Below the pieces are notes generated by a model. The model saw only the letters and a list, made by a program, of their open reading frames with translations, did no database searches and had not been told where the DNA came from. From Bombilactobacillus mellis (GTDB lineage: Bacteria; Bacillota; Bacilli; Lactobacillales; Lactobacillaceae): a DNA stretch of 64,000 nucleotides. The number at the start of each line of letters is the position of its first letter. The stretch's first letter is position 1. Location: contig NZ_KQ033878.1 in the NCBI RefSeq assembly GCF_000967245.1, positions 639,561 through 703,560 on the forward strand, given 5' to 3'. Position numbers and translations under genes: made by a program. Shown here in pieces: positions 8,340 to 16,916 of the stretch.

Positions 8340-8956
8340 TTATCTTTTCCCTCCTTTAATTCATCTAAAATAGCCTGAATTAGGGTTTTCTTATTTCCCA
8401 TCTTTATTTGTTTCTTAGTTAAAGTGCTTAAATTCATTTTGTAGGCTTGTTTTCTTAAATCTACAACGCGCATTTTTTCTAAAGATTCACGATCACTGAC
8501 CCAAGTTTGAGGATCATCACTTGGTGAATTGGGCGTTAATGATTTTGTTGGTTCTTTGGCTATATTATTATTTAATGTTTCATTGAAATTGCTATTTTCT
8601 GGATTTTCTTGAACAGTTTTATCTTCTAATTCTTTTTTGAAAGATGAACTAGATTGAATATCTTTTATTACGGGATGGGAATGTTTATATTGAGTTAAGC
8701 GTTCTGTTTGCTGGTCCAATCTTGCTATAACAAAATGAGAAATTAAACATTTTAAATTTTCGATACTTGAGATTCCTGCATCCACTGCAGCATTAACAGC
8801 TGCAACATCACCAATTAATAATACTGTGACTAATCCTCCACGCGTTATTTCTAAATCTAATAAAGAAACATCGCTTGCTTTTAAAGCAGCATCCGCAGAA
8901 ACGACAGCTCCCAGAAATCCTTTTACTTCAATCATTCCTAGACTTTCTATCGCCAT
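8336..8956 (-). CDS. BMC shell protein with a SAP/Rho-N-like C-terminal domain (EutK/PduK-like architecture)
   Basis: Residues 5-90 are a BMC domain ('LGMIEVKGFLGAVVSADAALKASDVSLLDLEITRGGLVTVLLIGDVAAVNAAVDAGISSIENLKCLISHFVIARL'). A roughly 65-residue Ser/Asn/Glu-rich, probably disordered linker follows. Residues 160-203 form a compact helical module, 'LEKMRVVDLRKQAYKMNLSTLTKKQIKMGNKKTLIQAILDEL', whose L-x-x-L-R-x-x-A and K-x-x-L-I-x-A-I-L spacing resembles SAP and Rho N-terminal nucleic-acid-binding domains. EutK of enterics also joins a BMC domain to a C-terminal putative nucleic-acid-binding domain, but of another fold. It lies between eutL and eutE and is translationally coupled to eutE. 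The function of the tail is unknown. Confidence 0.85.
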   Translation of the reverse strand: MAIESLGMIEVKGFLGAVVSADAALKASDVSLLDLEITRGGLVTVLLIGDVAAVNAAVDAGISSIENLKCLISHFVIARLDQQTERLTQYKHSHPVIKDIQSSSSFKKELEDKTVQENPENSNFNETLNNNIAKEPTKSLTPNSPSDDPQTWVSDRESLEKMRVVDLRKQAYKMNLSTLTKKQIKMGNKKTLIQAILDELKEGKDN

Positions 8957-8970
8957 TATTAATCACATCC

Positions 8971-9624
8971 TCATTTAATAGTAGGATTATCTGCTACTGC
9001 TTTTACGGCTCCAGCAAAGGCATCACAAGCAGCTTTACATGCCGATTGGCTACCAATTAATAGTCCCCCACCAAAATTCGTTTCCGATGGTGGACCATAT
9101 AAGATGCCAATATCTACATCCGCTGCTTTTATAGCCGCATCGACTCCGTAAATTGATTCTAAAGGCGGTGCAATTAAATAAGCAATAGCTCCACCTTCTG
9201 TAACTCCGGCTATTTTTGATAAATAACTACCCGTTCTGGAAATGGTATGAGCAAAATAGACAATACTATCATCTTCATTAGCACTAATAAAATGGGCTTC
9301 TTTTTCAATTACACTAATGCATCTATCTAAGCCGCTCCGCACTTCAGCTGGATTTGGTCCACCTAAAATGCCAATAACTTCACCTGCCAATTTTGTATTT
9401 GCATTATCGGCACCAGCATACATACTTTTGCCATATACAACTTCTACATCAGCGGTCTTCGTGGCTTCATCCAACGCAACATAGGTTACATCATCACTAT
9501 CAGCTGTAATAAGACCCAGACTTTTAATGCTGGATTTTAGATGTAAAGCCTGTGCTAATGAATGATCTACATTAGGAATTAAACGAGTGCTTAAAACATT
9601 AGCTTTTACAATACTGTCCTTCAC
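8971..9624 (-). CDS. eutL: Trimeric tandem-BMC shell protein EutL
   Basis: At 217 residues this is the usual EutL length. It has two BMC-like repeats: 'SIKSLGLITADSDDVTYVALDEATKTADVEVVYGKSMYAG...AGEVIGILGGPNPAEVRSGL' and 'TEGGAIAYLIAPPLESIYGVDAAIKAADVDIGILYGPPSETNFGGGLLIGSQSACKAACDAF'. EutL trimers form pseudo-hexameric tiles with a gated pore that can bind ethanolamine. The start chosen is GTG at 9624, six bases after AAGGGGGA; the longer frame would place that site within the coding region. It is followed by the SAP-tailed shell gene after 14 bases. Confidence 0.95.
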   Translation of the reverse strand: MKDSIVKANVLSTRLIPNVDHSLAQALHLKSSIKSLGLITADSDDVTYVALDEATKTADVEVVYGKSMYAGADNANTKLAGEVIGILGGPNPAEVRSGLDRCISVIEKEAHFISANEDDSIVYFAHTISRTGSYLSKIAGVTEGGAIAYLIAPPLESIYGVDAAIKAADVDIGILYGPPSETNFGGGLLIGSQSACKAACDAFAGAVKAVADNPTIK

Positions 9625-9656
9625 ATTAAATCCCCCTTTCACCTAAATTATTATGA

Positions 9657-10574
9657 CTAATTTTCAGATGTTTTAAGATCTATTCCTGACTTCTTTAAAC
9701 GCAGAATTTTATCCAAAAGCTCAGCAATATATGCTCCGGCCTCAACAGCCGCCATACCTCCATCATGAATATTAGAAACAACTGTTCGGTTAACTTCTGG
9801 CATTCCAACTGTAGGTTTATAAGCTATATAAGCACTCATTGATTTAGCTGTTACTAATCCTGGACGTTCACCTACTAGCATACAGACAACATCTGCACCT
9901 GTAATTTCACCAATTTGATCTTCTATCCCGACACGAGCATATTTTACAAAGATGACATCTTTTGTTTCAAAACTTAAGTTATAAGTGCGTAATCCTTGTT
10001 GAATCGCTGGAATAATATCCGGAACGTTGGCTTCAATAGCAGCAGAGCTTAATCCATCTCCTACCACTAATTGAATTTTAGGATTTGCTGTGACATTATC
10101 TTTAATTTTTTTAATCATTTCATCAGAAAATTGCCGGCCATGATCTGGGCGTGTTAGATACTCATCCTTAGATTGACAAGTCGTCTGCGTCTCTAAAAAG
10201 CCCATCTTCTTCGGTAATTCTTCATCTACATCACTAAACACAGCATCTTGCGCTGCAGCATGATCAGCACGAAAGCGTAAAACTGATGCAGTTTTATAAC
10301 GACAGCCCGCTCGCCACATACCCAAACGAGCCGGTGTAAATGACTTCATTTTTAAATAACCCTCTTTATCATGAGGATGAGGAACTAAAAACTGCTTTTT
10401 TAAATCAATTTGTGTAATATCATCTAAAACTTCTCCCGATTCCTTATTATCATTATTTGTGTTATCAGCATTATCATTCTTTGATAAGTTGGTCTTAGCA
10501 GAAGCTTGAGGATCTTTAGAAGTCATATCCGTCAAAATATTTTCAATCATCGACTTAAGCTCTTGTTCATTCAT
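9657..10574 (-). CDS. eutC: Ethanolamine ammonia-lyase small subunit EutC
   Basis: EutC is the light chain of the AdoCbl-dependent lyase that splits ethanolamine to acetaldehyde and ammonia; it helps bind the cobalamin at the EutB interface. The family core is '[38 protein letters not shown]', '[14 protein letters not shown]', '[16 protein letters not shown]' and '[26 protein letters not shown]'. The N-terminal 50 residues ('[18 protein letters not shown]' plus a polar Asn/Asp linker) look like an encapsulation helix on a flexible tether, consistent with the known packaging role of the EutC N-terminus. It lies 16 bases after eutB. Confidence 0.97.
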   Translation of the reverse strand: MNEQELKSMIENILTDMTSKDPQASAKTNLSKNDNADNTNNDNKESGEVLDDITQIDLKKQFLVPHPHDKEGYLKMKSFTPARLGMWRAGCRYKTASVLRFRADHAAAQDAVFSDVDEELPKKMGFLETQTTCQSKDEYLTRPDHGRQFSDEMIKKIKDNVTANPKIQLVVGDGLSSAAIEANVPDIIPAIQQGLRTYNLSFETKDVIFVKYARVGIEDQIGEITGADVVCMLVGERPGLVTAKSMSAYIAYKPTVGMPEVNRTVVSNIHDGGMAAVEAGAYIAELLDKILRLKKSGIDLKTSEN

Positions 10575-10590
10575 TTAATCACCTTCTCTA

Positions 10591-11958
10591 TTAATCCAAG
10601 AAAATTGATGCATCACCAGCAATTTCTGTCAATTTTCCATCTTTAGAAATGCCCATTTTTTCCATCCATTCTTCAAATTCTTTAATAGGATGATAACCAA
10701 ATATTTCCCTGATTGTAGCTGTTTCTTGATATCCAGTAGATTGGTAATTTAACATGACATCATCAGCATGCGGAATCCCCATTATATAATTGCAGCCAGC
10801 TGCACCTAATAAAACCGCTAAATTTTCAGCATCATTTTGATCTGCTTTCATATGATTGGTATAACAAACATCACACCCCATCGAAATTCCTTGTAACTTA
10901 CCCATAAAGTGATCTTCCAAACCAGCGCGAATAACCTGTTTTGAATTATATAGGTATTCAGGTCCAATAAATCCGACCACTGTGTTCACAATATAAGGAT
11001 CAAATTTTTTAGCAAAGCCATAGCATCTAGATTCCATCGTTAATTCATCAGCACCAAAGTTGGCATCAGATGAAAGCTCAGAACCCTCTCCAGTTTCAAA
11101 GTACATCACATTAGGTCCGGGACATTGTCCTTGTTGCAGTGCTAAAGCACGCGCCTCGCTAATCATATTAGCATCAATCCCAAACGACTTATTTCCTTTT
11201 TCAGAACCAGCAATAGATTGAAATATTAAGCCCGCTGGTGCTCCTCGTTTTACAGCTTCCATCTGGGTAGTAACATGGGCCAAAACTGCACATTGAGTAG
11301 GAATATTCCAATGAGAACGAAACTCTTCAAATTTATTTAATATTTTAGATACATTATCTACAGAATCGTCATTAGGATTAAGGCCAATAACAGCATCACC
11401 GATACCCATACTTAACCCTTCCATTACTTCTGCCATAATGCCATCAATATTATCACTAGGATGATTGGGTTGTAGACGAGAAGAAAAAGTTCCCGGTTTA
11501 CCAATCGTAGTATTGGCAGTTTTTTCAACAATAATTTTCTTAGCTGCTACTACTAAATCCATATTAGTCATTAATTTGGCCACTGCAGCTGCCACTTCCG
11601 ATGTAATACCAGCACGAATACGTTTAATGTCATGATTAGTTGTATTATCATCTAACAACCATTCTCTTAAATCAGAAATAGTCCAATTCTTAATCTCATT
11701 AAATATTCTCTGATTGACCCCATCGATAATAATACGGGTAACTTCGTCTTCCTCATAAGGAACAGCTGGATTATTGTAAATATCATTTATTGTGAGCTGA
11801 CTTAAAACAACTTTTGCAGCCACTCTTTCAGTGGCATCCTTAGCAGCGACACCTGCCAATTCATCCCCTGATTTTACTTCGTTTGCTTTAGCCATAACAT
11901 CTTTGACTGAATTAAAACTGTACAAATTATTTGCTAATTTCGTTTGTAAAATCATCAT
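10591..11958 (-). CDS. eutB: Ethanolamine ammonia-lyase large subunit EutB
   Basis: The 455-residue catalytic TIM-barrel subunit has characteristic segments 'RIRAGITSEVAAAVAKLMTNMDLVVAAKKI', 'TIGKPGTFSSRLQPNHPSDN', 'GIGDAVIGLNPNDDS', 'CPGPNVMYFETGEGSELSSDANFGADELTMESRCYGFAKKFDPYIVNTVVGFIGPEYLYN' and 'GISMGCDVCYTNHMKADQNDAENLAVLLGAAGCNYIMGIPHADDVMLNYQSTGYQE'. It acts with EutC and AdoCbl inside the microcompartment. The ATG follows AAAGGAGG. It follows eutA by 27 bases. Confidence 0.98.
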   Translation of the reverse strand: MMILQTKLANNLYSFNSVKDVMAKANEVKSGDELAGVAAKDATERVAAKVVLSQLTINDIYNNPAVPYEEDEVTRIIIDGVNQRIFNEIKNWTISDLREWLLDDNTTNHDIKRIRAGITSEVAAAVAKLMTNMDLVVAAKKIIVEKTANTTIGKPGTFSSRLQPNHPSDNIDGIMAEVMEGLSMGIGDAVIGLNPNDDSVDNVSKILNKFEEFRSHWNIPTQCAVLAHVTTQMEAVKRGAPAGLIFQSIAGSEKGNKSFGIDANMISEARALALQQGQCPGPNVMYFETGEGSELSSDANFGADELTMESRCYGFAKKFDPYIVNTVVGFIGPEYLYNSKQVIRAGLEDHFMGKLQGISMGCDVCYTNHMKADQNDAENLAVLLGAAGCNYIMGIPHADDVMLNYQSTGYQETATIREIFGYHPIKEFEEWMEKMGISKDGKLTEIAGDASIFLD

Positions 11959-11985
11959 TTACCTCCTTTAAGATATTTTTTAAAA

Positions 11986-13419
11986 TTACCCAAAAATTAG
12001 CGTTTTTACTATCACTGGTAAGACCTCACCACCAGCAATGGGCTCACCGATATCAATGTAATCACCATTTTCTACTTTCACACTATCAATACAGACAAAT
12101 GGATAATGTGAAGGTAGTAAGGTGAAAAGGCTATGACCTAAAGCCTTAGCCATATCTTCATGGACCATAACAATTAAAGGATAATTTTTATCAACTAAAA
12201 CTTTTGTCCCCTTAACAATTGCTTGAGCATATTGCTGAACGCTCTTAAAACTCGGACTCTTTTGACCATTAAATGCCAAAGCAACATTATTTAATTCGTT
12301 TTGAACTTTATACCAATCCAGCATTTCTAAAATTTTGGCAGATAATTTTTCACTATCTAAATCTTCATATTGCTTAGGAATTTTTAGAATGGGGAGATTA
12401 CGAATTGGCAATACATTTTCTGTATAGGCAATTGTACTTCCTGTAACATCTATCGTATGGGATCCAGCTCCCACAACCGTAGCACGAATAGTTTCTACCG
12501 ACGGATAAACTATCATTTTCTGGAAAATAAGAGAATGCCTTATAGAGTTCCCTAAAAGTAGTCCAATATCGCCATAACGAAAAATATCTTTTGGCAACCG
12601 TTCATCCAAGCAATCTGCCACACCGCCAGAAAAAGTTACGCCATCTATACGATTGTCCAAATTTAGTGGATGGTTGGTTACAAAGAATTCAAAGTAGGGA
12701 CTGGGTTCACCTAAGCCAACACTATTTTCTAGAACATGTGTTAAACACTCGATTATTGGTGCCAATTGCTTTTCATCAGTAACCGCACCCTCTGTAATAT
12801 CTAAATTAAGGTTGTCGATTAATTTTTTTATCTTAGGTGAAATATACGTGATCTTATGCTCATTAGGTGTTATTTTAATTAAACGACCTCCGATATCAAA
12901 GCAGGCTGTACTTAAGACATCATTACTACTAAACAAGCCTAAATTGCTTGTACCTCCACCAATATCCATATTGACGATATTCTGACGATGTTTTTTAGAG
13001 ACAATATTAGTACCAGCGCCTTTTCCAGCAATTATACTTTCCAAATCTGGCCCTGCAGTAGCTACTACAAAATCACCAGCGTATCCACTTAAAGCATTCG
13101 TCACGGCACTAGAATTATCTTTCCGAGCAGTTTCTCCCGTGATAATAACAGCACCCATTTGGATATCCTCTTTATTAATCTGTGCCTTCTTGTATTGTTC
13201 AGAAACAAACTGTTCAATTGCTTGAGAATCAATTTGAGTTGATGATTTTAAAGGTGTGAAAATAATATCACTTTGGAAAATAACTTCTTTTTTTGAAATG
13301 TTAATACGCGGTACTGAAAACGCAGATGCAAAATTTTTAACTGTTAAACGTGATAATATCAATTGTGTCGTAGATGTACCTAAATCAATGCCCACACTCA
13401 GAACTTGATCATCATCCAC
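11986..13419 (-). CDS. eutA: Ethanolamine ammonia-lyase reactivating factor EutA
   Basis: EutA is an ATP-dependent chaperone-like reactivase that exchanges damaged cobalamin from EutBC. ASKHA-fold signatures are visible: 'SVGIDLGTSTTQLILSRL' at the N-terminus, 'VNMDIGGGTSNLGLF' in the middle and 'VTFSGGVADCL'. The start is GTG at 13419, nine bases after AGGAGG; the longer ATG frame would encode the ribosome site itself. It is the first gene of the large downstream block and is preceded by an antitermination leader whose first hairpin overlaps the eutW stop codon. Confidence 0.95.
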   Translation of the reverse strand: MDDDQVLSVGIDLGTSTTQLILSRLTVKNFASAFSVPRINISKKEVIFQSDIIFTPLKSSTQIDSQAIEQFVSEQYKKAQINKEDIQMGAVIITGETARKDNSSAVTNALSGYAGDFVVATAGPDLESIIAGKGAGTNIVSKKHRQNIVNMDIGGGTSNLGLFSSNDVLSTACFDIGGRLIKITPNEHKITYISPKIKKLIDNLNLDITEGAVTDEKQLAPIIECLTHVLENSVGLGEPSPYFEFFVTNHPLNLDNRIDGVTFSGGVADCLDERLPKDIFRYGDIGLLLGNSIRHSLIFQKMIVYPSVETIRATVVGAGSHTIDVTGSTIAYTENVLPIRNLPILKIPKQYEDLDSEKLSAKILEMLDWYKVQNELNNVALAFNGQKSPSFKSVQQYAQAIVKGTKVLVDKNYPLIVMVHEDMAKALGHSLFTLLPSHYPFVCIDSVKVENGDYIDIGEPIAGGEVLPVIVKTLIFG

Positions 13420-13446
13420 CCAGCATCGCCTCCTTTCCATGTAATT

Positions 13447-13506
13447 AAAAAGAGCTCAAAGAACTTCTCCATTACCAATAAAAGTAATAAAGAATTCCTT
13501 TGAGCT
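13447..13506 (-). terminator. Intrinsic terminator in the eutA leader
   Basis: Reading the minus strand, an arm AGCTCAAAG (13498-13506) pairs with CTTTGAGCT (13453-13461) and is followed by a T-run. An inner hairpin ATTAC/GTAAT sits in the loop. The 5' arm overlaps the 3' half of ANTAR hairpin P2 (13501-13516), so terminator and P2 are mutually exclusive. This is the geometry expected for EutV-controlled antitermination. Confidence 0.85.
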
Positions 13507-13537
13507 TCATTGCTCATTTACAACCTCAATGTTGTAA
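13501..13537 (-). promoter_or_regulatory. EutV (ANTAR) dual-hairpin antiterminator site upstream of eutA
   Basis: Two adjacent hairpins with six-base loops are seen on the minus strand. P1 at 13518-13537 has stem TTACAAC/GTTGTAA and loop ATTGAG. P2 at 13501-13516 has stem TGAGC/GCTCA and loop AATGAA. Both loops have A at position 1 and G at position 4, the known recognition signature of ANTAR-domain antiterminators. One base separates the hairpins. P1 overlaps the eutW stop codon and P2 overlaps the terminator arm. Binding of dimeric phosphorylated EutV would hold P2 and let transcription enter eutA. Confidence 0.88.
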
Positions 13538-14965
13538 CTTTTGTTTAAATGAAAAACTAATTTTAGTACCTTTTTTTGAAGAGCTTATCTTTAAGCGACC
13601 TGACAATTTATCTTTTACATAACTATTTATAATGGCTAATCCGAGACTATCTTTCTTAACTTTAGTAGTATCAAATCCCACACCATTATCTTCCACAGTT
13701 ATGGTAATGATATTATCAACAATTTTAGCTTCAATTTGGACATATTTTTTTATTTTTTGACTGCCATTAAAGGCATGAGATACAACATTTTGTAAGATTT
13801 CATTAATAATAATTGCTAAAGATACAATTTGATCACTATTAACAAAAATTTGAGGATCGATTTTCAGTTCAATATAAAACTTCATATTTTGTTCATTCAA
13901 TTGAACAAAGTTAGAAATAAACAACTTAATAAAAGCTTTTAAATTAGTAGTGCTTACTAATTGTTTGGACATTAATTCATAAGTAGAGGCAATAGCCATG
14001 ATGCGGCTGATGCTCTCAGCTAATGCCCTTTTAGCCTCATTATTATTTAAACGATGCTGTTGCAATCTCAGCAATGATATTACTGACTGTAGGTTATTTT
14101 TAATTCGATGATTTGTTTCACGAATAGTAATAGATTTAGAATTAATTTCATCTTCTTTAGCCTTTATATCAGTTCTATCTTGAATTAAGAGAATTAATTG
14201 ATCTTTATTCGTATTCCATAACTTCTTTTCTTTAAAATAGTAATTAAGATAATTAAAATTATTAGTAATCATATTTTTATGGTTATGTTTAAAATATGAG
14301 ACAATTTTTAAAAAATCTACACCATCTAGAGAAAGATTGTCATAGGTTAGACCGATTATATTATCAAAGTATCCTAATTGTTTATACAAATTAATGGCAA
14401 CCTTATTTGATAATACTAAATAACCCTCTTTATTAAAAACTAAAATTGCATCAGCTAATTGATCAATAATATCATTCCCTAATTGTCCAAATAGTTTAAG
14501 AGCGGAAGAAATATCATCATAAACAGTCTTATCATTAGCACCTTCAAAACCATCCAGGACTGTTCGCGAAACATCAGATTCGACAATAGTAACGCCTATT
14601 GCTTCATTATTATCATTAAGAATAGGATAAGTCCTTTGCCTAATAATCCTTCTTTCTTGAGATCTAGCTAACAAATCTACAGAGTTAAGTTTTGTTTCTA
14701 ACGTATGAAACACAGCTGGTTCATTATACTGTAAAACTTTTTTACCCACAATTTGTTCTCGATAAAGTGAGGCCTTTGTTTTAGGAGGTTTATGAAACAC
14801 AACTAAAGCTAAATTATTATAAACATTCCAAACATCAATAAATACATCTAACTCTTGATATTCGGGAGTATCAGCAATTATCCTTGATTGTTCTGTTAAA
14901 AGAGAAATATCCGTCTTTGATAAATCTGTATAACGGGAACACAAATTTTCTAATTCACTAAGCAT
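13526..14965 (-). CDS. eutW: Sensor histidine kinase EutW
   Basis: The 479-residue cytosolic kinase has an N-terminal sensory region (1-135), a PAS-like region (about 160-265) and a HisKA_2-type dimerisation motif 'TIRETNHRIKNNLQSVISLLRLQQHRL' with phospho-acceptor His286. A C-terminal ATPase domain carries 'INEILQNVVSHAF' and 'VEDNGVGFD'. In Enterococcus and Listeria, EutW senses ethanolamine and phosphorylates EutV. No membrane segments are apparent, consistent with cytosolic sensing. It follows eutV after four bases, and its 3' end contains ANTAR hairpin P1 for eutA. Confidence 0.93.
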   Translation of the reverse strand: MLSELENLCSRYTDLSKTDISLLTEQSRIIADTPEYQELDVFIDVWNVYNNLALVVFHKPPKTKASLYREQIVGKKVLQYNEPAVFHTLETKLNSVDLLARSQERRIIRQRTYPILNDNNEAIGVTIVESDVSRTVLDGFEGANDKTVYDDISSALKLFGQLGNDIIDQLADAILVFNKEGYLVLSNKVAINLYKQLGYFDNIIGLTYDNLSLDGVDFLKIVSYFKHNHKNMITNNFNYLNYYFKEKKLWNTNKDQLILLIQDRTDIKAKEDEINSKSITIRETNHRIKNNLQSVISLLRLQQHRLNNNEAKRALAESISRIMAIASTYELMSKQLVSTTNLKAFIKLFISNFVQLNEQNMKFYIELKIDPQIFVNSDQIVSLAIIINEILQNVVSHAFNGSQKIKKYVQIEAKIVDNIITITVEDNGVGFDTTKVKKDSLGLAIINSYVKDKLSGRLKISSSKKGTKISFSFKQKLQH

Positions 14966-14969
14966 TTAA

Positions 14970-15539
14970 CTAATCATCCGCTACAATTAATTTGGCAATA
15001 ATATCCATGGATTTTCTTTTGGACATACTCAAATTGCGTAATAACTTATAAGCGTCATTTTCTGAAAGATTGTTTTCTTCCATTAAAATGCCTTTAGCTC
15101 GTTCAATTAATTTACGATTATCTAATTGTGTTGCAAGTTTTTTGATTTTTTGGGTTAACTCCTGTTGCTTTTTACTATTGGCTAAACCAATTTTGATTGT
15201 TGTGAGTAAAGATCGTTCCGATATTGGTTTCACCAAGTATCCTGCGGCACCCATTTTTTCAGCTGCTCTAGTATCGTCTAGATCACTATAAGCAGATAAA
15301 TAAATTATCGCTGAAGCTAAATTTTTTTCAATAATTCTTTTACCCGCTTTAAGACCATCTAAAACCGGCATTCTAATATCCATAATGGCAACGTCTGGCA
15401 ACTCTTTTTGACAAATATCGATTGCCTCAAATCCATCCGTGCCTTCGCCAACTACTGAGTAACCAGCATTTTCAACAATGTCACGAATATCCATTCTTGT
15501 GATGGGTTCATCATCAATGACAACAATTCGCTCATTCAT
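14970..15539 (-). CDS. eutV: ANTAR-domain response regulator (antiterminator) EutV
   Basis: This 189-residue protein has an N-terminal receiver domain (acidic pocket 'VVIDDEP', phospho-acceptor Asp54 in 'IMDIRMP', conserved Lys in 'GYLVKPISE'), a short coiled coil, and a C-terminal ANTAR domain 'RKLIERAKGILMEENNLSENDAYKLLRNLSMSKRKSMDIIAKLIV'. Phosphorylated EutV dimerises and binds paired hexaloop hairpins to prevent termination. Its sites can be seen upstream of eutA and eutG and in the RNA at 17189-17224. Start is ATG after AAGGAG. Confidence 0.95.
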   Translation of the reverse strand: MNERIVVIDDEPITRMDIRDIVENAGYSVVGEGTDGFEAIDICQKELPDVAIMDIRMPVLDGLKAGKRIIEKNLASAIIYLSAYSDLDDTRAAEKMGAAGYLVKPISERSLLTTIKIGLANSKKQQELTQKIKKLATQLDNRKLIERAKGILMEENNLSENDAYKLLRNLSMSKRKSMDIIAKLIVADD

Positions 15540-15579
15540 GACAAAATTCTCCTTAATATTAAATAATCAAGTTAATAAT

Positions 15580-15608
15580 CTTATAATTAATTGATGAACA
15601 TATAAGAA
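15580..15608 (-). promoter_or_regulatory. Possible eutVW promoter
   Basis: On the minus strand, TTCTTA (15603-15608) and TATAAG (15580-15585) are separated by 17 bases in the short gap between eutG and eutV. A separate basal promoter for the regulator genes would be sensible because eutG itself sits behind a terminator. The match is moderate, and chance is possible in this A+T-rich gap. Confidence 0.35.
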
Positions 15609-15616
15609 ATCTATAA

Positions 15617-16762
15617 CTAAATATAACTATCCTCAAGAATTTTTTCAACTTCAGCTTGACTCGGCTGACGTGGATTAGTTGTTGTTGTTCCGTCTTTTAA
15701 GGCAGCTGAACTAATAGAAGCTTTTGTTTCTTCAAAAAAGTCTTGTTTAACACCACATTCGCTAAGCGTTGCGGGCATTTTAAGACGCTTACGTAATTGC
15801 ACAATTGCGTTGATTAAACTTCTGACAGCAATTTTAGGGTTAGCTACATGAATTCCTATTAACCTTGCCAAATTAGCATACTTTTTCGCCGCTCGATTAG
15901 GTTCTTTCATAACGCCGGTTTCCATTTCTGCATTATAAGAAATTATATGTGGCATCAATATAGTATTTAATCTACCATGCGCAATATGATATTGTGCGCC
16001 AGCTGCGTGGGCAATCCCATGGTTTAAGCCTAAGTTAACGAGATTAAAGGCCATTCCCGCAATACAAGAGGCATTATGCATTTTCCTACGGGCTTCCATA
16101 TCTGATCCATTTTCACTAACTCTTTCTAGATAAGTAAAGACCATTTGAAATCCCTTTTCTGCTAATGCATCAGAAAAATCGTTAGCATTAATAGAGACAT
16201 AGGACTCCAAACAATGGGTTAAAACATCCATTCCTGTATCAACAGTTACTTTTTGGGGAGCAGATTCTACTAAATTTGCATCTAAAATTGCTATTTGCGG
16301 CAAAATTTCATCAGTTACTAAAGGATATTTAACACCTTTTTCATCATTTGTGATAACTGCAAAATTGGTAACCTCTGATCCAGTTCCGCTCGTAGTAGGA
16401 ATGACAATAAGATCTAATTTAGAATTATCTTTAACAGCATGGGCTACAAAAAATTTCATAGCTTTTGTAGCATCAATGGCCGATCCACCACCTACTGCAA
16501 TCAGTAAATCAGCTTTAAATTCTTTTAACGCTTCAATTCCTACTACTATCTCAGAAATAGGTGGATCCGGTTTGATTTGAGAAAATATTTTCACTTCATT
16601 GTTATCATCTATATGCTTAGTTATCTGTTCGATGTTATTGGATTCGACCATAAAAGGATCTGTAACTAAAAAAATACGTTTGCCCTTTATTTCATCTAAC
16701 CCATCTAAAGCGCTTTCTCCAGTCCAAATTTGCGTCCCAAATTGTATTTTATCTACCGGCAT
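15617..16762 (-). CDS. eutG: Iron-containing alcohol dehydrogenase EutG
   Basis: The 381-residue group III alcohol dehydrogenase reduces acetaldehyde to ethanol with NADH, regenerating NAD+ for EutE. Cofactor-binding 'LIAVGGGSAIDATKAM', the family signature 'IPTTSGTGSEVTNFAVIT' and the metal-ligand region 'DANLVES...DVLTHCLESYVS...GLNHGIAHAAGAQYHIAHG' are all present. ATG follows AAAAAGGAGG. It is the first gene after the regulatory RNA and has its own promoter with an ANTAR-controlled leader. It is followed by eutVW. Confidence 0.92.
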   Translation of the reverse strand: MPVDKIQFGTQIWTGESALDGLDEIKGKRIFLVTDPFMVESNNIEQITKHIDDNNEVKIFSQIKPDPPISEIVVGIEALKEFKADLLIAVGGGSAIDATKAMKFFVAHAVKDNSKLDLIVIPTTSGTGSEVTNFAVITNDEKGVKYPLVTDEILPQIAILDANLVESAPQKVTVDTGMDVLTHCLESYVSINANDFSDALAEKGFQMVFTYLERVSENGSDMEARRKMHNASCIAGMAFNLVNLGLNHGIAHAAGAQYHIAHGRLNTILMPHIISYNAEMETGVMKEPNRAAKKYANLARLIGIHVANPKIAVRSLINAIVQLRKRLKMPATLSECGVKQDFFEETKASISSAALKDGTTTTNPRQPSQAEVEKILEDSYI

Positions 16763-16800
16763 AAAAACCTCCTTTTTTACCTAATAAAAAATAAAACCAA

Positions 16801-16850
16801 AACGAGATAAAACTATGTACGCCATTGTACTGAACATTTTTACTTACATA
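16801..16850 (-). promoter_or_regulatory. eutG leader: ANTAR-type hairpin nested in an intrinsic terminator
   Basis: On the minus strand a hairpin GTAC-AATGGC-GTAC (16817-16830) has a six-base loop with A1 and G4, identical in loop sequence to P2 of the EutX-like RNA. It lies inside a larger stem ACTATGTA/TACATAGT followed by TTTTATC. The 3' half of the hairpin is shared with the terminator stem, so the two exclude each other. I could not find a clear P1 hairpin between the promoter and this hairpin. Confidence 0.7.
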
Positions 16851-16854
16851 GTGA

Positions 16855-16883
16855 ATTATAATACTTGTTAATAACATCGTCAA
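16855..16883 (-). promoter_or_regulatory. eutG promoter
   Basis: On the minus strand, TTGACG (16878-16883), 17 bases, then a perfect TATAAT (16855-16860). Transcription would start near 16848 and run directly into the terminator/ANTAR leader of eutG. This is among the best sigma-A matches in the window. Confidence 0.8.
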
Positions 16884-16902
16884 TTACAATTAAGTAATAA
16901 AC

Positions 16903-16916
16903 AAAAACCGCTTACA
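16903..16916 (-). promoter_or_regulatory. cre-like site upstream of the eutG promoter
   Basis: The minus strand reads TGTAAGCGGTTTTT, which fits the CcpA catabolite-responsive consensus (TGWNANCGNTNWCA) except at the last two positions. It lies 19 bases upstream of the -35 box. Catabolite control of eut genes is plausible, but the match is imperfect. Confidence 0.4.
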
